Shown here: in pieces, positions 7,553 through 16,095 of the stretch
How positions within the stretch are numbered: the stretch's first letter is position 1
Layout: each line of letters starts with the position of its first letter
Origin: Natronorubrum halalkaliphilum
GTDB taxonomy: Archaea > Halobacteriota > Halobacteria > Halobacteriales > Natrialbaceae
Assembly (NCBI RefSeq): GCF_009834785.1
Contig: NZ_WUYX01000041.1
Location: forward strand, 1 to 64,000
Length of the DNA: 64,000 nucleotides
Reading direction: 5' to 3'
The notes under the pieces: model-generated
Databases searched by the model: none
What the model saw: the letters and a program-made list of their open reading frames with translations, nothing else
Told to the model about the DNA's origin: nothing
Made by a program: the position numbers and the translations under genes

Positions 7553-9328
7553 GTGAGTTCTGACACCCGTATCCTCGGAATCGAAGGCACCGCCTGGGCG
7601 GCCAGCGCGGCGGTGTACGATTCCACAGCCGACGACGTGTTCATCGAGAGCGACGCCTACGAACCCGAAAGCGGTGGGATCCACCCCCGTGAGGCCGCCG
7701 AGCACATGCACGACGCGATCCCGCGCGTCGTTGAGTCGGCGCTCAAGTACGCTCGGGAAACTGCCGACCGCCCGGCCGGCGACCCCCAAGTAGACGCCGT
7801 CGCCTTCTCGCAGGGCCCCGGTCTCGGCCCCTGTCTGCGCATCGTCGGTACGGCCGCGCGCGCGCTAAGTCAGGCTCTCGACGTGCCCCTCGTCGGAGTC
7901 AATCACATGGTCGCCCACCTCGAGATCGGCCGACACAGCTCCGGCTTCGATTCGCCGGTCTGTCTGAACGCGAGCGGGGCGAACGCACACCTGCTGGCCT
8001 ACCGGAACGGTCGCTATCGCGTGCTCGGCGAGACGATGGACACCGGCGTCGGCAACGCGATCGACAAGTTCACCCGTCACGTCGGCTGGTCTCACCCCGG
8101 CGGCCCGAAAGTCGAGGCGGCCGCCGAAGACGGCGAGTACGTCGATCTTCCCTACGTCGTCAAGGGGATGGACTTCTCGTTTTCGGGGATCATGAGCGCG
8201 GCGAAGCAGGCACACGACGAGGGCGTCCCCGTCGAGGACATCTGTTTTTCCCTTCAGGAGAACATCTTCGGGATGCTCACCGAGGTCGCCGAGCGCGCGC
8301 TCTCGCTGACCGGCAGCAACGAACTCGTACTGGGCGGGGGCGTCGGGCAGAACGACCGTCTGCGCGAGATGCTCGCGGAGATGTGCGCCCAACGCGGTGC
8401 GGACTTTCACGCTCCAGAGCCCCGATTTCTGCGGGACAATGCGGGCATGATCGCCGTGCTAGGCGCGAAGATGTACGACGCCGGCGACACGCTCGACCTC
8501 GAGGAATCCCGCGTCGATCCGAACTATCGACCCGATCAGGTGCCGGTCACGTGGCGTGCGAGATCTGAGCGAAGCGAAGATCTCGAAGATGCGAGCGGTA
8601 ACGCGAGGAACCGCGAGCAGAGCGACGAGCCCGAACTCGCAACCGGTCGTGGCGCCGAAGCCGCCGAAACACGGGTCCGCGGCGCGGAGGCAGTCGTCGA
8701 CCTCGAGGCTGACGCGGGTCGCGTCACGAAACAACGAGAGCCGAAGACCTACCGACATCCGGAACTCGACGACCGACTCCGCCGGGAACGGACGACTCTC
8801 GAGGCCCGCCTGACCAGTCTCGCCCGCCGGCACGGGGTCCCGACGCCGGTTCTTTCCGACGTCGACCCGCTCGAGGCGCGTCTCGAACTCGAGTACGTCG
8901 GCGAGACCGATCTCCGCGAGAGGCTGACCCGCGAGCGCGTTCGCGATGTCGGCCGGCATCTTGCGCGACTCCATCGGGCGGGGTTCGTCCACGGCGATCC
9001 GACGACGCGAAACGTCCGCGTCGGGCGCAGTGGAGCTCCGCCGAACGAGCGAACGGGCGAAGCCCGCGAGCAGACTGACGGTCGAACCTACCTCATCGAC
9101 TTCGGCCTCGGCTACCACACCGACCACGTCGAGGACTACGCGATGGACATCCACGTCTTCGACCAGAGCCTCGTCGGCACCGCGGACGATCCCGCGGAAC
9201 TGCGTGAGGCCGTCCGCGAGGGGTACCGCGAGGTCGGCGACGAGCGGGTGCTCGAGCGCCTGCGGGACGTCGAGGGGCGCGGTCGGTACGTGAACGCACA
9301 CGACGAGAAAGCGGACTCGGCGGAGTGA
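7553..9328 (+). CDS. Kae1-Bud32 fusion, tRNA N6-threonylcarbamoyladenosine synthase/kinase
   Basis: 591 residues. Residues 1 to about 325 form the Kae1/TsaD domain: metal-binding His118 and His122 in NHMVAH, the GGPKVEAAA loop, and the phosphate loop GGGVGQND. Residues about 395-580 are the Bud32 atypical kinase: catalytic Asp482 in VHGDPTTRN and the metal-binding Asp516 in IDFGLGYHTDHVEDYA. The two are joined by a charged linker (about 330-395). In the KEOPS complex Kae1 transfers threonylcarbamoyl to A37 of ANN-decoding tRNAs and Bud32 acts as an ATPase/regulator. The fusion is normal in euryarchaea. Translation starts at GTG 7553. It follows the ribosomal genes after 154 bases, in which I see no gene. 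Confidence 0.96.
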   Translation: MSSDTRILGIEGTAWAASAAVYDSTADDVFIESDAYEPESGGIHPREAAEHMHDAIPRVVESALKYARETADRPAGDPQVDAVAFSQGPGLGPCLRIVGTAARALSQALDVPLVGVNHMVAHLEIGRHSSGFDSPVCLNASGANAHLLAYRNGRYRVLGETMDTGVGNAIDKFTRHVGWSHPGGPKVEAAAEDGEYVDLPYVVKGMDFSFSGIMSAAKQAHDEGVPVEDICFSLQENIFGMLTEVAERALSLTGSNELVLGGGVGQNDRLREMLAEMCAQRGADFHAPEPRFLRDNAGMIAVLGAKMYDAGDTLDLEESRVDPNYRPDQVPVTWRARSERSEDLEDASGNARNREQSDEPELATGRGAEAAETRVRGAEAVVDLEADAGRVTKQREPKTYRHPELDDRLRRERTTLEARLTSLARRHGVPTPVLSDVDPLEARLELEYVGETDLRERLTRERVRDVGRHLARLHRAGFVHGDPTTRNVRVGRSGAPPNERTGEAREQTDGRTYLIDFGLGYHTDHVEDYAMDIHVFDQSLVGTADDPAELREAVREGYREVGDERVLERLRDVEGRGRYVNAHDEKADSAE

Positions 9329-9406
9329 ACCGTCCCACGTTCGTCGGAGTCGGAATCAAAATCGGAATCGGGAACGTTCTTGCCGCGCCGATTCGAGTAG
9401 TCGCTA

Positions 9407-10027
9407 ATGAGCGACATTCTCCTCGCCGGATACGAACCGTTCGGCGAATTCGAGCGAAACCCGGCACGACAGCTCGCGATCCGACTCGACGGCGACAGGA
9501 TCGGCGACGCAACCGTCATCGGTCGGGAGTTCCCGGTCGTATTCGATCGGCTCCGTCCGGAACTCGAGGCCGCCGTCGACGAACACGACCCCGAAATCGT
9601 CTGCGGGCTCGGACTGGCCGCCGGCCGGAACGCACTCTCGCTCGAGCGCGTCGGAATCAACCTCCGGGATACCGGCGGAATTCCGGACAACGACGATCGA
9701 GAACCGGTCGACCAGCCGGCCGTCCACGACGGGCCGAACGCGTACTTCACGACGCTCCCGGTTCGATCGATGAAAGAGGCCATGCTCGAGGCGGGTGTGC
9801 CCACAACGCTGTCGACCGACGCCGGAACGCACGCCTGTAACAACTTCCTGTATCTCACGCGGCATCTCGCCGAAACCAGCGACCGAGCGTTTCGGGCGGG
9901 GTTCGTCCACGTGCCGTTCTCGCACGAGCAGGCGGCTGCACGCGACGACGGCGAGCCGAGTCTGGCGCTCGAGGCGATGCGGGATGGACTTCTCGCCGGG
10001 CTCGAGGAGGCGGTTGGAACTCCTTGA
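9407..10027 (+). CDS. pcp: Pyroglutamyl-peptidase I (pyrrolidone-carboxylate peptidase)
   Basis: 206 residues, the family's usual length. It removes N-terminal pyroglutamate from peptides. The N-terminal motif is GYEPFGEFERNPA. The family pattern around the catalytic glutamate is present (LAAGRNALSLERVGIN, Glu80). The catalytic cysteine is Cys144 in AGTHACNN and the histidine is His168 in FVHVPF, so the Cys-His-Glu triad is complete. It is cytoplasmic, with no signal peptide. The gene stands alone, 78 bases after the Kae1-Bud32 gene; the region between contains GGAATCA/AATCGG short repeats of no clear role. Confidence 0.93.
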   Translation: MSDILLAGYEPFGEFERNPARQLAIRLDGDRIGDATVIGREFPVVFDRLRPELEAAVDEHDPEIVCGLGLAAGRNALSLERVGINLRDTGGIPDNDDREPVDQPAVHDGPNAYFTTLPVRSMKEAMLEAGVPTTLSTDAGTHACNNFLYLTRHLAETSDRAFRAGFVHVPFSHEQAAARDDGEPSLALEAMRDGLLAGLEEAVGTP

Positions 10028-10122
10028 CGCCGTCTGGGCTGGCTTCATCAGGTCTCGGCGTTGATTCCAGAGATGGAGACGAGCACCCAATACTCATATT
10101 AGGGGACACCGTACGTTCGTCC

Positions 10123-10413
10123 ATGGCAGACAAACCGACTTCCGGAGAGATTCTCGGGGTACCGTACAACTTCGAACGACCCAGCATGGGCCGCATGATC
10201 TCGTCGTACTGGCAGCCAGGCGAAGGGATGCTCGTCGAGAAACCCTTCGGCGTCGGCTACACGTTGAACCTCGCCAACTGGCGCTCGTGGATCGTCGTGC
10301 TCGTCGCCGGTGCCCTCCTCTGGCAGCAAGAACAGGGGACGGCCGAACAGAGCCAGGAGACGGAAGACGAACCCGTCGAAGTCATCGTCGACGACGACGA
10401 ATCGGGCGACTAG
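10123..10413 (+). CDS. DUF5808-type small membrane-associated protein
   Basis: 96 residues. The N-terminal part (GEILGVPYNFERPSMGRM, then SYWQPGEGMLVEKPFGVGY) matches what I know of DUF5808 domains, which share G-x-x-Y-N/D-F-R/E-R-P and a 'K-P-F-G-x-G-Y' turn. One hydrophobic segment (SWIVVLVAGALLW, about 54-66) follows, then a strongly acidic tail ending DDDESGD. ATG 10123 is preferred over the upstream in-frame 10024, because the extra residues have no family resemblance. The function is unknown. Confidence 0.72.
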   Translation: MADKPTSGEILGVPYNFERPSMGRMISSYWQPGEGMLVEKPFGVGYTLNLANWRSWIVVLVAGALLWQQEQGTAEQSQETEDEPVEVIVDDDESGD

Positions 10414-10553
10414 CGCTTCGTTCTTCGCTTCACCGCGTTTTCATCCAGTAGCGCCCGCTCACCCATGCGTGTGCGCGGATCTACCTCGAGGCTGGCACAG
10501 AGCGGCGGAACGCAACCGACGACGCTTTCCCCTCCCCGAAACGTCCCACGCGT

Positions 10554-11105
10554 ATGGCCATTCGATTCGTCACGGGCAACGAGGGCAAGGTCCGCGAGGC
10601 TCGCGAGTACCTCTCGAGTACCGACAGCGTCGAACAGATCGAGTACGATTACACCGAGATTCAGAGCGACTCGCTCGAGGAGATTGCCACTCACGGAGCC
10701 CGGGAGACGTTCGAAGCGCTTGACAGCGACGAACCGGTAATCGTCGACGACACGGGACTGTCCGTCGAGGCCTTCGGCGGGTTTCCGGGGCCGTACTCAG
10801 CCTACGTCGAGGATACCGTCGGCGTCGAACGGCTCTGGCGGCTCGCGAGCGAGGAGGAGAATCGACGAGCGCGCTTCGAGACGGTTCTCGCATATGCCGA
10901 CGAGCACGGCACGGAAACGTTCGAGGGGACGGTCGTCGGGACGCTCGTCGCACCTCGGGGCGAGGGCGGCTTCGGCTACGACCCCATCTTCGAGTACAAC
11001 GGCCGGACGCTGGCCGAAATGAGCACCGAAGAGAAAAACGCGATCTCCCATCGCGGCCGCGCACTCGCGGCATTCGCGGACTGGTACGCCGACCGAGAGG
11101 CATAG
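10554..11105 (+). CDS. rdgB: XTP/dITP diphosphatase (non-canonical purine NTP pyrophosphatase)
   Basis: 183 residues, RdgB/HAM1 family. It hydrolyses ITP, dITP and XTP to monophosphates, keeping deaminated purines out of DNA and RNA. Family landmarks in order are FVTGNEGKVREA near the N-terminus, DDTGLSVEAFGGFPGPYS in the substrate pocket, GEGGFGYDPIF and the C-terminal SHRGRALAAF. All substrate-binding segments are intact. It is monocistronic: 140 bases separate it from the DUF5808 gene, and 232 bases without recognisable features follow. Confidence 0.96.
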   Translation: MAIRFVTGNEGKVREAREYLSSTDSVEQIEYDYTEIQSDSLEEIATHGARETFEALDSDEPVIVDDTGLSVEAFGGFPGPYSAYVEDTVGVERLWRLASEEENRRARFETVLAYADEHGTETFEGTVVGTLVAPRGEGGFGYDPIFEYNGRTLAEMSTEEKNAISHRGRALAAFADWYADREA

Positions 11106-11337
11106 CGTCGGATCGATCGCCGCCGTCTCATTCCCGCGATACGGAGAGTCTGGACCACCTGACCGAACAGCCGTCGGCAACCATTTCTCGAGCGCCGAGC
11201 CCTGATCGTTGCCGTTGTCTCGGGCGGCACTGAGGAACTGAGAAATTGAGACGCGTTCGTGTGAGACCGAACCCTCGCTCGAGTCCGAACGTGCGAGTCG
11301 AGCCGTTCGATGGGGAGTTCCGGGCCGTGAGCGCTCG

Positions 11338-12462
11338 TTAGTCGTCGCTTTCGACGGGGGCGTTGGTGGACTCGCCGTCGGACTGAGGGTCGCCGGTAGC
11401 CGCCGCTTTACTATCCACGCTGACGCCTTCCCAATCGTGATCCGCGTGATACCCCTCGCGTTCCTTCGCGCTGGGCGCGACCCGGATGAACGCCGCTTTC
11501 TCGCGAGCTTCGGGGATCGTGTGGCCGCCGCAGTAGGAGAGCCCGGACTGAACGCCGGCACAGAACTCCCCAACGACGTCGGCGACCGGGCCCTTGTACG
11601 GCGTTAGCGCCTCGACACCTTCGTCGGCCCGAACGTTGTTTTCCTTGTCGTCGCGCTTTTCGGCGGCGGTCGTGGTCGCCATTCCCCGGGAGCGCTTGTA
11701 CCGCGTTCCGTCGACCTCGACCACTGCGCCGGGCGCTTCCTCGGTGCCCGCGAAGAGGCTGCCCAGCATGACGGTGTCGGCTCCCGCCATGAGTGCCTTC
11801 ACCGCATCGCCCGAGGAGCGGATCCCGCCGTCCGCACAGATCGTGACGTCTAGCCCCTCGGCTGCGTCCGCGCAGTCGTCGACCGCGGTCAACTGGGGGA
11901 CGCCGGCTCCCGCGACTTTCCGCGTGGTGCAGTGCGAACCCGGACCGATGCCGACCTTCACGCAGTCGGCGCCGGCGGCCGCGAGATCCTCGACGCCGGC
12001 GGGAGTCGCGACGTTGCCGGCGACGAGATCGACAGCCGGAAATTCGGCTCGCAGCCGTTCGACGGCCTCGAGCGTTCGCTCGAGGTGTCCGTGGGCGACG
12101 TCGACGACGATCGCGTCGACACCCACCTCGACGAGCGCGCCGCTGCGGTCCACGTAGTCTTCGTTTATCCCGACGGCAGCACCCACTCGTTCGCCGGCGT
12201 CGCGGACTCGCCGGATCTGTTCGGCCTGTTCGTCGGGCGTCAGAAACCGGTGGAGGACCCCGAACCCGCCGGCCCGCGAGAGTTCGATCGCCAGTTCGGC
12301 TTCCGTGACGGTGTCCATCGCAGCGGAGACCAGCGGCGTCTCCAATTCGATCGACGGCGTCAGAGCCGCCGAGAGATCGACGTTACTCCGGCTATCGACG
12401 GGCGAACGGTTCGGAACGAGAAGCACGTCCCCGTAGCTCAACCCGGTACGTAGATCGTTCAT
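11338..12462 (-). CDS. IMP dehydrogenase/GMP reductase family protein without CBS domains
   Basis: 374 residues. The TIM-barrel catalytic domain is complete: N-terminal [13 protein letters not shown], the catalytic-loop Cys178 in GPGSHCTTR, the phosphate site [11 protein letters not shown] and [13 protein letters not shown], and the flap segment YKRSRGM. Standard IMPDH carries two CBS domains inserted near residue 95-215; here the barrel runs on without them ([20 protein letters not shown]), and the length matches GMP reductases. The enzyme therefore may be GMP reductase (GMP to IMP) or a short IMPDH. The Cys-containing loop serves both. An acidic tail (DSDD-like) is haloarchaeal. The gene is transcribed alone on the minus strand. 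Confidence 0.85.
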   Translation of the reverse strand: MNDLRTGLSYGDVLLVPNRSPVDSRSNVDLSAALTPSIELETPLVSAAMDTVTEAELAIELSRAGGFGVLHRFLTPDEQAEQIRRVRDAGERVGAAVGINEDYVDRSGALVEVGVDAIVVDVAHGHLERTLEAVERLRAEFPAVDLVAGNVATPAGVEDLAAAGADCVKVGIGPGSHCTTRKVAGAGVPQLTAVDDCADAAEGLDVTICADGGIRSSGDAVKALMAGADTVMLGSLFAGTEEAPGAVVEVDGTRYKRSRGMATTTAAEKRDDKENNVRADEGVEALTPYKGPVADVVGEFCAGVQSGLSYCGGHTIPEAREKAAFIRVAPSAKEREGYHADHDWEGVSVDSKAAATGDPQSDGESTNAPVESDD

Positions 12463-12542
12463 GACCCTCCAACCCTCACCGCCGCTCGCAAATAAACGTC
12501 TCGGCCGCTTACCACCTCGTGTCGCGGCCCCGCTGTAACGCT

Positions 12543-13016
12543 CTACTCTCGTGGGTCCCGATCCGGCCCTGGATACTCGCCGCCTTCGACCGCCTCGTAG
12601 AGGCTCGCGGGATCGAACAGTCGGGCGAAAGCGTCCGGCGGGCGGACGCTGACGGAAACTCGAGGCTGAAGCGTGAGCCCGGCTTTCGCCGACCGAAGAC
12701 GCTCCTCGTACGACAACAGGTGTGCCGCTCGACCCTGATAGGCCGACGCCAGCGCCGGATGATCGCCTTCGGGTTGCTCCACCACGACCCGATCCGCCTC
12801 GAGCCGTTCCCGATGGTCGGCCGCGAGTCCCGGATCGGCGAGTGTCGCGACGAGTTGCTCCGTCCGCTCGAGCAACGGATCGCTCGCGACGAGTTCGACC
12901 CAGGAGTGGCCCCGGACGTGGTCGAGTGCATCTCGAGCGTCGCCGCCGACCAGCAGGTCGGCCGCGAGCACGTCGCTATCCGCGACGACGCGGGCGGGAT
13001 CGGGCTGGTTAGCCAT
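12543..13016 (-). CDS. PIN-like domain protein
   Basis: 157 residues. The opening VVADSDVLAADLL (Asp13, Asp15) is the first strand of a PIN fold with its metal-binding aspartate, and the later segment AYQGRAAHLLSYEERLRSA followed by VSVRPPDAF resembles the PIN C-terminal 'A-D-x-L-L-T-x-D-x-x-F ... V-x-x-P-x-x-F'. The second aspartate position reads Glu here (SYEERL), so nuclease activity is uncertain. A tiny gene overlaps its start by 8 bases (13009-13016) and is translationally coupled. In haloarchaea relatives are annotated as DUF proteins; assignment to a toxin family is unproven. Confidence 0.65.
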   Translation of the reverse strand: MANQPDPARVVADSDVLAADLLVGGDARDALDHVRGHSWVELVASDPLLERTEQLVATLADPGLAADHRERLEADRVVVEQPEGDHPALASAYQGRAAHLLSYEERLRSAKAGLTLQPRVSVSVRPPDAFARLFDPASLYEAVEGGEYPGPDRDPRE

Positions 13017-13125
13017 CCTTGGCCTCCCCGTCGGTGGACGGGTCGTCGCTCGCCGCTCGAACCGCCTCGAGGTCGACGTCGTACTCCGCGCCGCGATCGA
13101 AGAGTGAACCCCAGCGTGCTGTCAT
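13009..13125 (-). CDS. 38-residue protein coupled to the PIN-like gene
   Basis: MTARWGSLFDRGAEYDVDL begins a 38-residue acidic protein ending SDDPSTDGEAKDG. The reading frame overlaps the PIN-like gene by 8 bases in a different frame. An AT-rich box on the minus strand (CGCTTTTCT, about 13148-13158) lies about 28 bases upstream of ATG 13125, consistent with a leaderless start here and against the longer in-frame start at 13215. The helix-forming N-terminal half (W-x-x-L-F-D-R-x-x-E-Y-x-V-D) is amphipathic. It could be a small partner of the downstream protein; no family is recognised. Confidence 0.55.
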   Translation of the reverse strand: MTARWGSLFDRGAEYDVDLEAVRAASDDPSTDGEAKDG

Positions 13126-13317
13126 CGGCGGCTCTTGGGCCCGCGGGGAGAAAAGCGCGGGTATCTCGCCCGCCTTACGGCTGAGTGGGATTTCGTATAG
13201 CCATAATCGATTCATAAGGTCGGAGATCGGAGACGGCGACAGCTGAGCCGCGCCTTCTGACAGTCTGTCCGTGTCGAAAACCTCTGCAAAAGGGGCCGAC
13301 TCGAGTGCTTTCGCTGG

Positions 13318-14421
13318 CTACTCCCGCCGCGAGAGTAGCCAGAACGCGACGGCCCCGAGCACGAACGCGACACCGACGTTGACCGCGAGGCCGACGGCCC
13401 CGACGCCGAGGACGACCGCGAGCGATCGGTGGCCGCGAACGGGTTCGAACGCGGCCCGAGCCAGTTCGAGTGCGACCACGACGAGCAAGACGGCCAGAAC
13501 GGCGAGCGGGAACGCGGCTAGCAGCGCGCCGGTGGCGACGAGCGCCAGCGCGAGGTAGCCGACCCCGAGCAGGACGTTCGCACCCCCGGTTCGCGCCCCG
13601 AAGGCGTACTTCCCCGCGAGTCCGCCGCTGCCGTGACACATCGGGACGCCGCCGATCGGAATCGCGGCGAGGCAGGTGACGCCCATACTCGACGAGAGCG
13701 CGTCGGGCGAGATATCTCGATCGTACAGATCGCCACAGAGCAGGGCGGTCGCGATCGCCGCGTTTCCGACTGTCATCCCCAGCTGGGCGACGGTTCCCTC
13801 GAGCGCGCCGACTGAGAGCGTCGGCGTCCCCGCGGGAAAGAGCGCGAGTTCGGGCACGCAAGGCGTCGGAACGCCCGCGGTTACGAGGGCTGCGACGCCA
13901 CCGAGTCCGAGAACGAGCAGTACGCTCGAGTGGCGATAGCCGACCGCCGCCAGCAGTCCGACGATCGCGAGTCCGGCGACGGCGACCGGGAGATTGCCCG
14001 CAGAGAGTCCGACCGCCGCCTCGAGTAACAAGAGGGCAACGGCGAACTGAACCCCGCGGATTACCGGTTCGCCGATGACCCGCTGGAGAGCCCCGAGGAA
14101 GCCGAGTCTTCCGACGACGATGAGAACCCCACCCGCGAGCAACCCGGCAGCGGCGAGTTCGGGGTAGGAAAGCGAGCCGACGATTGCCAGCCCGATCAGC
14201 GCCTTCATCGGCTCGACCGACAGCGGCATCCCGTAGTACAGCCCCCAGACGATCTGAAAGACGCCGAAGCCGACCAACACGTGAGGGAGGGACACGCTCG
14301 TCGTCGCCGCGAGAGCGACGATCAGCGGCAGTACCGTAACCGAATCTCCTAGCGCACCCGTCAGTTCACTCGTCGAGAACTCGAGGCCGAATCCGGACGC
14401 AGAACTGGACGAGTAGGCCAT
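13318..14421 (-). CDS. MOT1-type molybdate/sulfate transporter
   Basis: 367 residues with about ten to eleven membrane segments. Two MOT1/SulP-relative motifs are visible: LTGALGDSVTVLPLIVAL near the N-terminus, and PMCHGSGGLAGKYAFGARTG in the second half, which is the hallmark P-x-C-H-G-x-G-G-L of molybdate transporters of this family. No STAS domain follows, as expected for MOT1. It probably imports molybdate (or sulfate) across the cytoplasmic membrane. Codon and amino-acid composition match the neighbours. It lies 111 bases downstream of the DapA-family gene on the same strand; cotranscription is possible. Confidence 0.85.
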   Translation of the reverse strand: MAYSSSSASGFGLEFSTSELTGALGDSVTVLPLIVALAATTSVSLPHVLVGFGVFQIVWGLYYGMPLSVEPMKALIGLAIVGSLSYPELAAAGLLAGGVLIVVGRLGFLGALQRVIGEPVIRGVQFAVALLLLEAAVGLSAGNLPVAVAGLAIVGLLAAVGYRHSSVLLVLGLGGVAALVTAGVPTPCVPELALFPAGTPTLSVGALEGTVAQLGMTVGNAAIATALLCGDLYDRDISPDALSSSMGVTCLAAIPIGGVPMCHGSGGLAGKYAFGARTGGANVLLGVGYLALALVATGALLAAFPLAVLAVLLVVVALELARAAFEPVRGHRSLAVVLGVGAVGLAVNVGVAFVLGAVAFWLLSRRE

Positions 14422-14532
14422 TTACAGCCGCTATGGTTGAGAGTCACTTTACTGTTGTCCGTGCCCAAAACCGGTTTCGATCCGTCTCGTTCGGAGGGGG
14501 ATCTGGTTACGGGCCGATACCGGCCCGCGGAG

Positions 14533-15414
14533 CTATCTCGCGAGCGTCGACTCGAGGGCCGCTTCGAGGACGGTCTCGAGGTGCCGTCGCTCGTCGTTCG
14601 GAAGCGGCTGCAGCGGTCGTCGGAGTTCGCCGGCGGGTTGACCGCGCATCTCGAGAGCGGCTTTGATCCCGGGAACGCCGTACTCGGCGGTCACCGCTCG
14701 GTTGAGTTCGACGAGCGCGGCGTTCTGTTCTCTGGCCGTATCGGCTCGCCCGTCCCGGTGTCGGTGCCAGATCTCGCTCGCACGCGCGGGCGCGACGTTC
14801 GCCATCGCGAGGACGCCGCCGTCGGCTCCGACGTCGAGCCCTGCCGCGTACACGCTCCCGCTACCGACCAGCACCGAGAACTCCTCGTCCGCAGTCCGGG
14901 AGACCAGCCGCTGGAGGGACTCGAGGCTGCCACTCGAGTCCTTGATCCCGGCTACGTTGTCGTGGGCGGCGAGCGATGCGGCGGTTTCGGGCGCGAGTGC
15001 GTGGTCTGTAAACTTCGGAACGCTATACAGAAACACCGGAACCGGGGACTCGTCGGCGAGGTCGCGGTAGTAGGATTCGAGTGCTTGGTCGCCGGAGCCG
15101 TAGTAAGACGGCGTGACCACGAGCGCCGCGTCGGCACCCGCCTTCGCGGCGCGTTCGGTGGTTTCGAGGGTCGGTTCGAACCCTTCTTGGCCCGTTCCCG
15201 CGAGCACCGGGAGGTCGGTCGTTTCGGCGACCGTTTCGACGACCGATACGCGTTCGTCGGGCGTCAGAAGCGGTGCCTCGCCGCTCGAGCCGCAGGGGAC
15301 CAGGAAGTCGACGCCCTGTGACTCGAGCCAGTCGGCGACGGTCTCGAGTCGGTCGTGATCGATTCGGCCGGAGTCGTCGAACGGTGTGACGAGCGGAACG
15401 CCAGTGCCGTGCAT
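14533..15414 (-). CDS. DapA-superfamily lyase (dihydrodipicolinate synthase/KD(P)G aldolase type)
   Basis: 293 residues forming a class I aldolase barrel. The Schiff-base lysine is Lys158 in AGIKDSSGS, the catalytic tyrosine is Tyr130 in FLYSVPKF, and the carboxylate-binding loop is CGSSGEAPLL (residues 41-50). These residues are shared by dihydrodipicolinate synthases, N-acetylneuraminate lyases and 2-keto-3-deoxy-sugar-acid aldolases, so the substrate cannot be fixed from sequence. No dapB or other lysine gene is nearby, which argues mildly against a lysine-pathway role. ATG 15414 gives the usual N-terminus (MHGTGVPLVTPF). The divergent acetyltransferase gene starts 96 bases away. Confidence 0.83.
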   Translation of the reverse strand: MHGTGVPLVTPFDDSGRIDHDRLETVADWLESQGVDFLVPCGSSGEAPLLTPDERVSVVETVAETTDLPVLAGTGQEGFEPTLETTERAAKAGADAALVVTPSYYGSGDQALESYYRDLADESPVPVFLYSVPKFTDHALAPETAASLAAHDNVAGIKDSSGSLESLQRLVSRTADEEFSVLVGSGSVYAAGLDVGADGGVLAMANVAPARASEIWHRHRDGRADTAREQNAALVELNRAVTAEYGVPGIKAALEMRGQPAGELRRPLQPLPNDERRHLETVLEAALESTLAR

Positions 15415-15509
15415 GAACGCGCATACGGTGGTCGGTGCTAAGGGTCGTGCGGTTGTCCGTTGGGACCTCCCTGCGAAACGACTTTGAACTATCCTGGACA
15501 ACGAATAGT

Positions 15510-16025
15510 GTGAATATCCGTCACTTCGAGGGGGTTGCCGACGCGCGGGCGATACTCCGTACCAACGTGCTGGCGTGGCGCGAGGCCTACCGCGACCTGC
15601 TACCGGCGGCCGTCCTCGCGGAGCGGGACCCGGAGCCGGCCGAAGACCCGATTCGCGAGTACGCCGATCAACTGCGAGCCGATCGGGACGGAATCTACGT
15701 CGCGGAAGTCGACGGTGCCGTCCGCGGGTACAGCTATTTCCGATGGGGCGAGGAGACGAAATCGTTCGTCGGCGAGAACGAAGCGGGGCTCAAGGAAATC
15801 TACGTCGCCCCCGACCACTGGGGCCAGGGGGTCGGAACGGCACTGCTCGAGCGCGGCCTCGAAGACCTTCCAGAGCGAATCGACCGGCTGAAACTCGAGA
15901 TGCTGGACGGCAACGATCTCGGCCACCGGTTCTACGCCGCTCGCGGGTTCGAGCGAACGGGGTCCGACGAGTTCGAAATCGCCGGCAAGCCGTATCCGAC
16001 GGCGATCTACACGCTCGAGTTGTAG
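15510..16025 (+). CDS. GNAT family N-acetyltransferase
   Basis: 171 residues from GTG 15510. The acetyl-CoA pyrophosphate loop is intact in IYVAPDHWGQGVGTALLERG (Q/R-x-x-G-x-G/A), followed by the C-terminal GHRFYAARGFERTG that forms the beta5-alpha4 region. The N-terminal part (LAWREAYRDLLP) is the substrate side and is typical of the many small haloarchaeal GNATs. The substrate is unknown. The frame is open upstream to 15435, but those codons run through the promoter region shared with the divergent DapA-like gene, so the GTG is preferred. Confidence 0.85.
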   Translation: MNIRHFEGVADARAILRTNVLAWREAYRDLLPAAVLAERDPEPAEDPIREYADQLRADRDGIYVAEVDGAVRGYSYFRWGEETKSFVGENEAGLKEIYVAPDHWGQGVGTALLERGLEDLPERIDRLKLEMLDGNDLGHRFYAARGFERTGSDEFEIAGKPYPTAIYTLEL

Positions 16026-16095
16026 CGTTGTCGCCGTCGACGCGAAGCCGGCGCGGATCATCATCGCTAAGACGGCTCGGTCGGACGGTTCGACC

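Noticed and set aside
9340-9400. Repeat-like GGAATCAAAATCGGAATCGGG tract
   Set aside because: Too short and degenerate to call; no further copies outside the general hexamer pattern.
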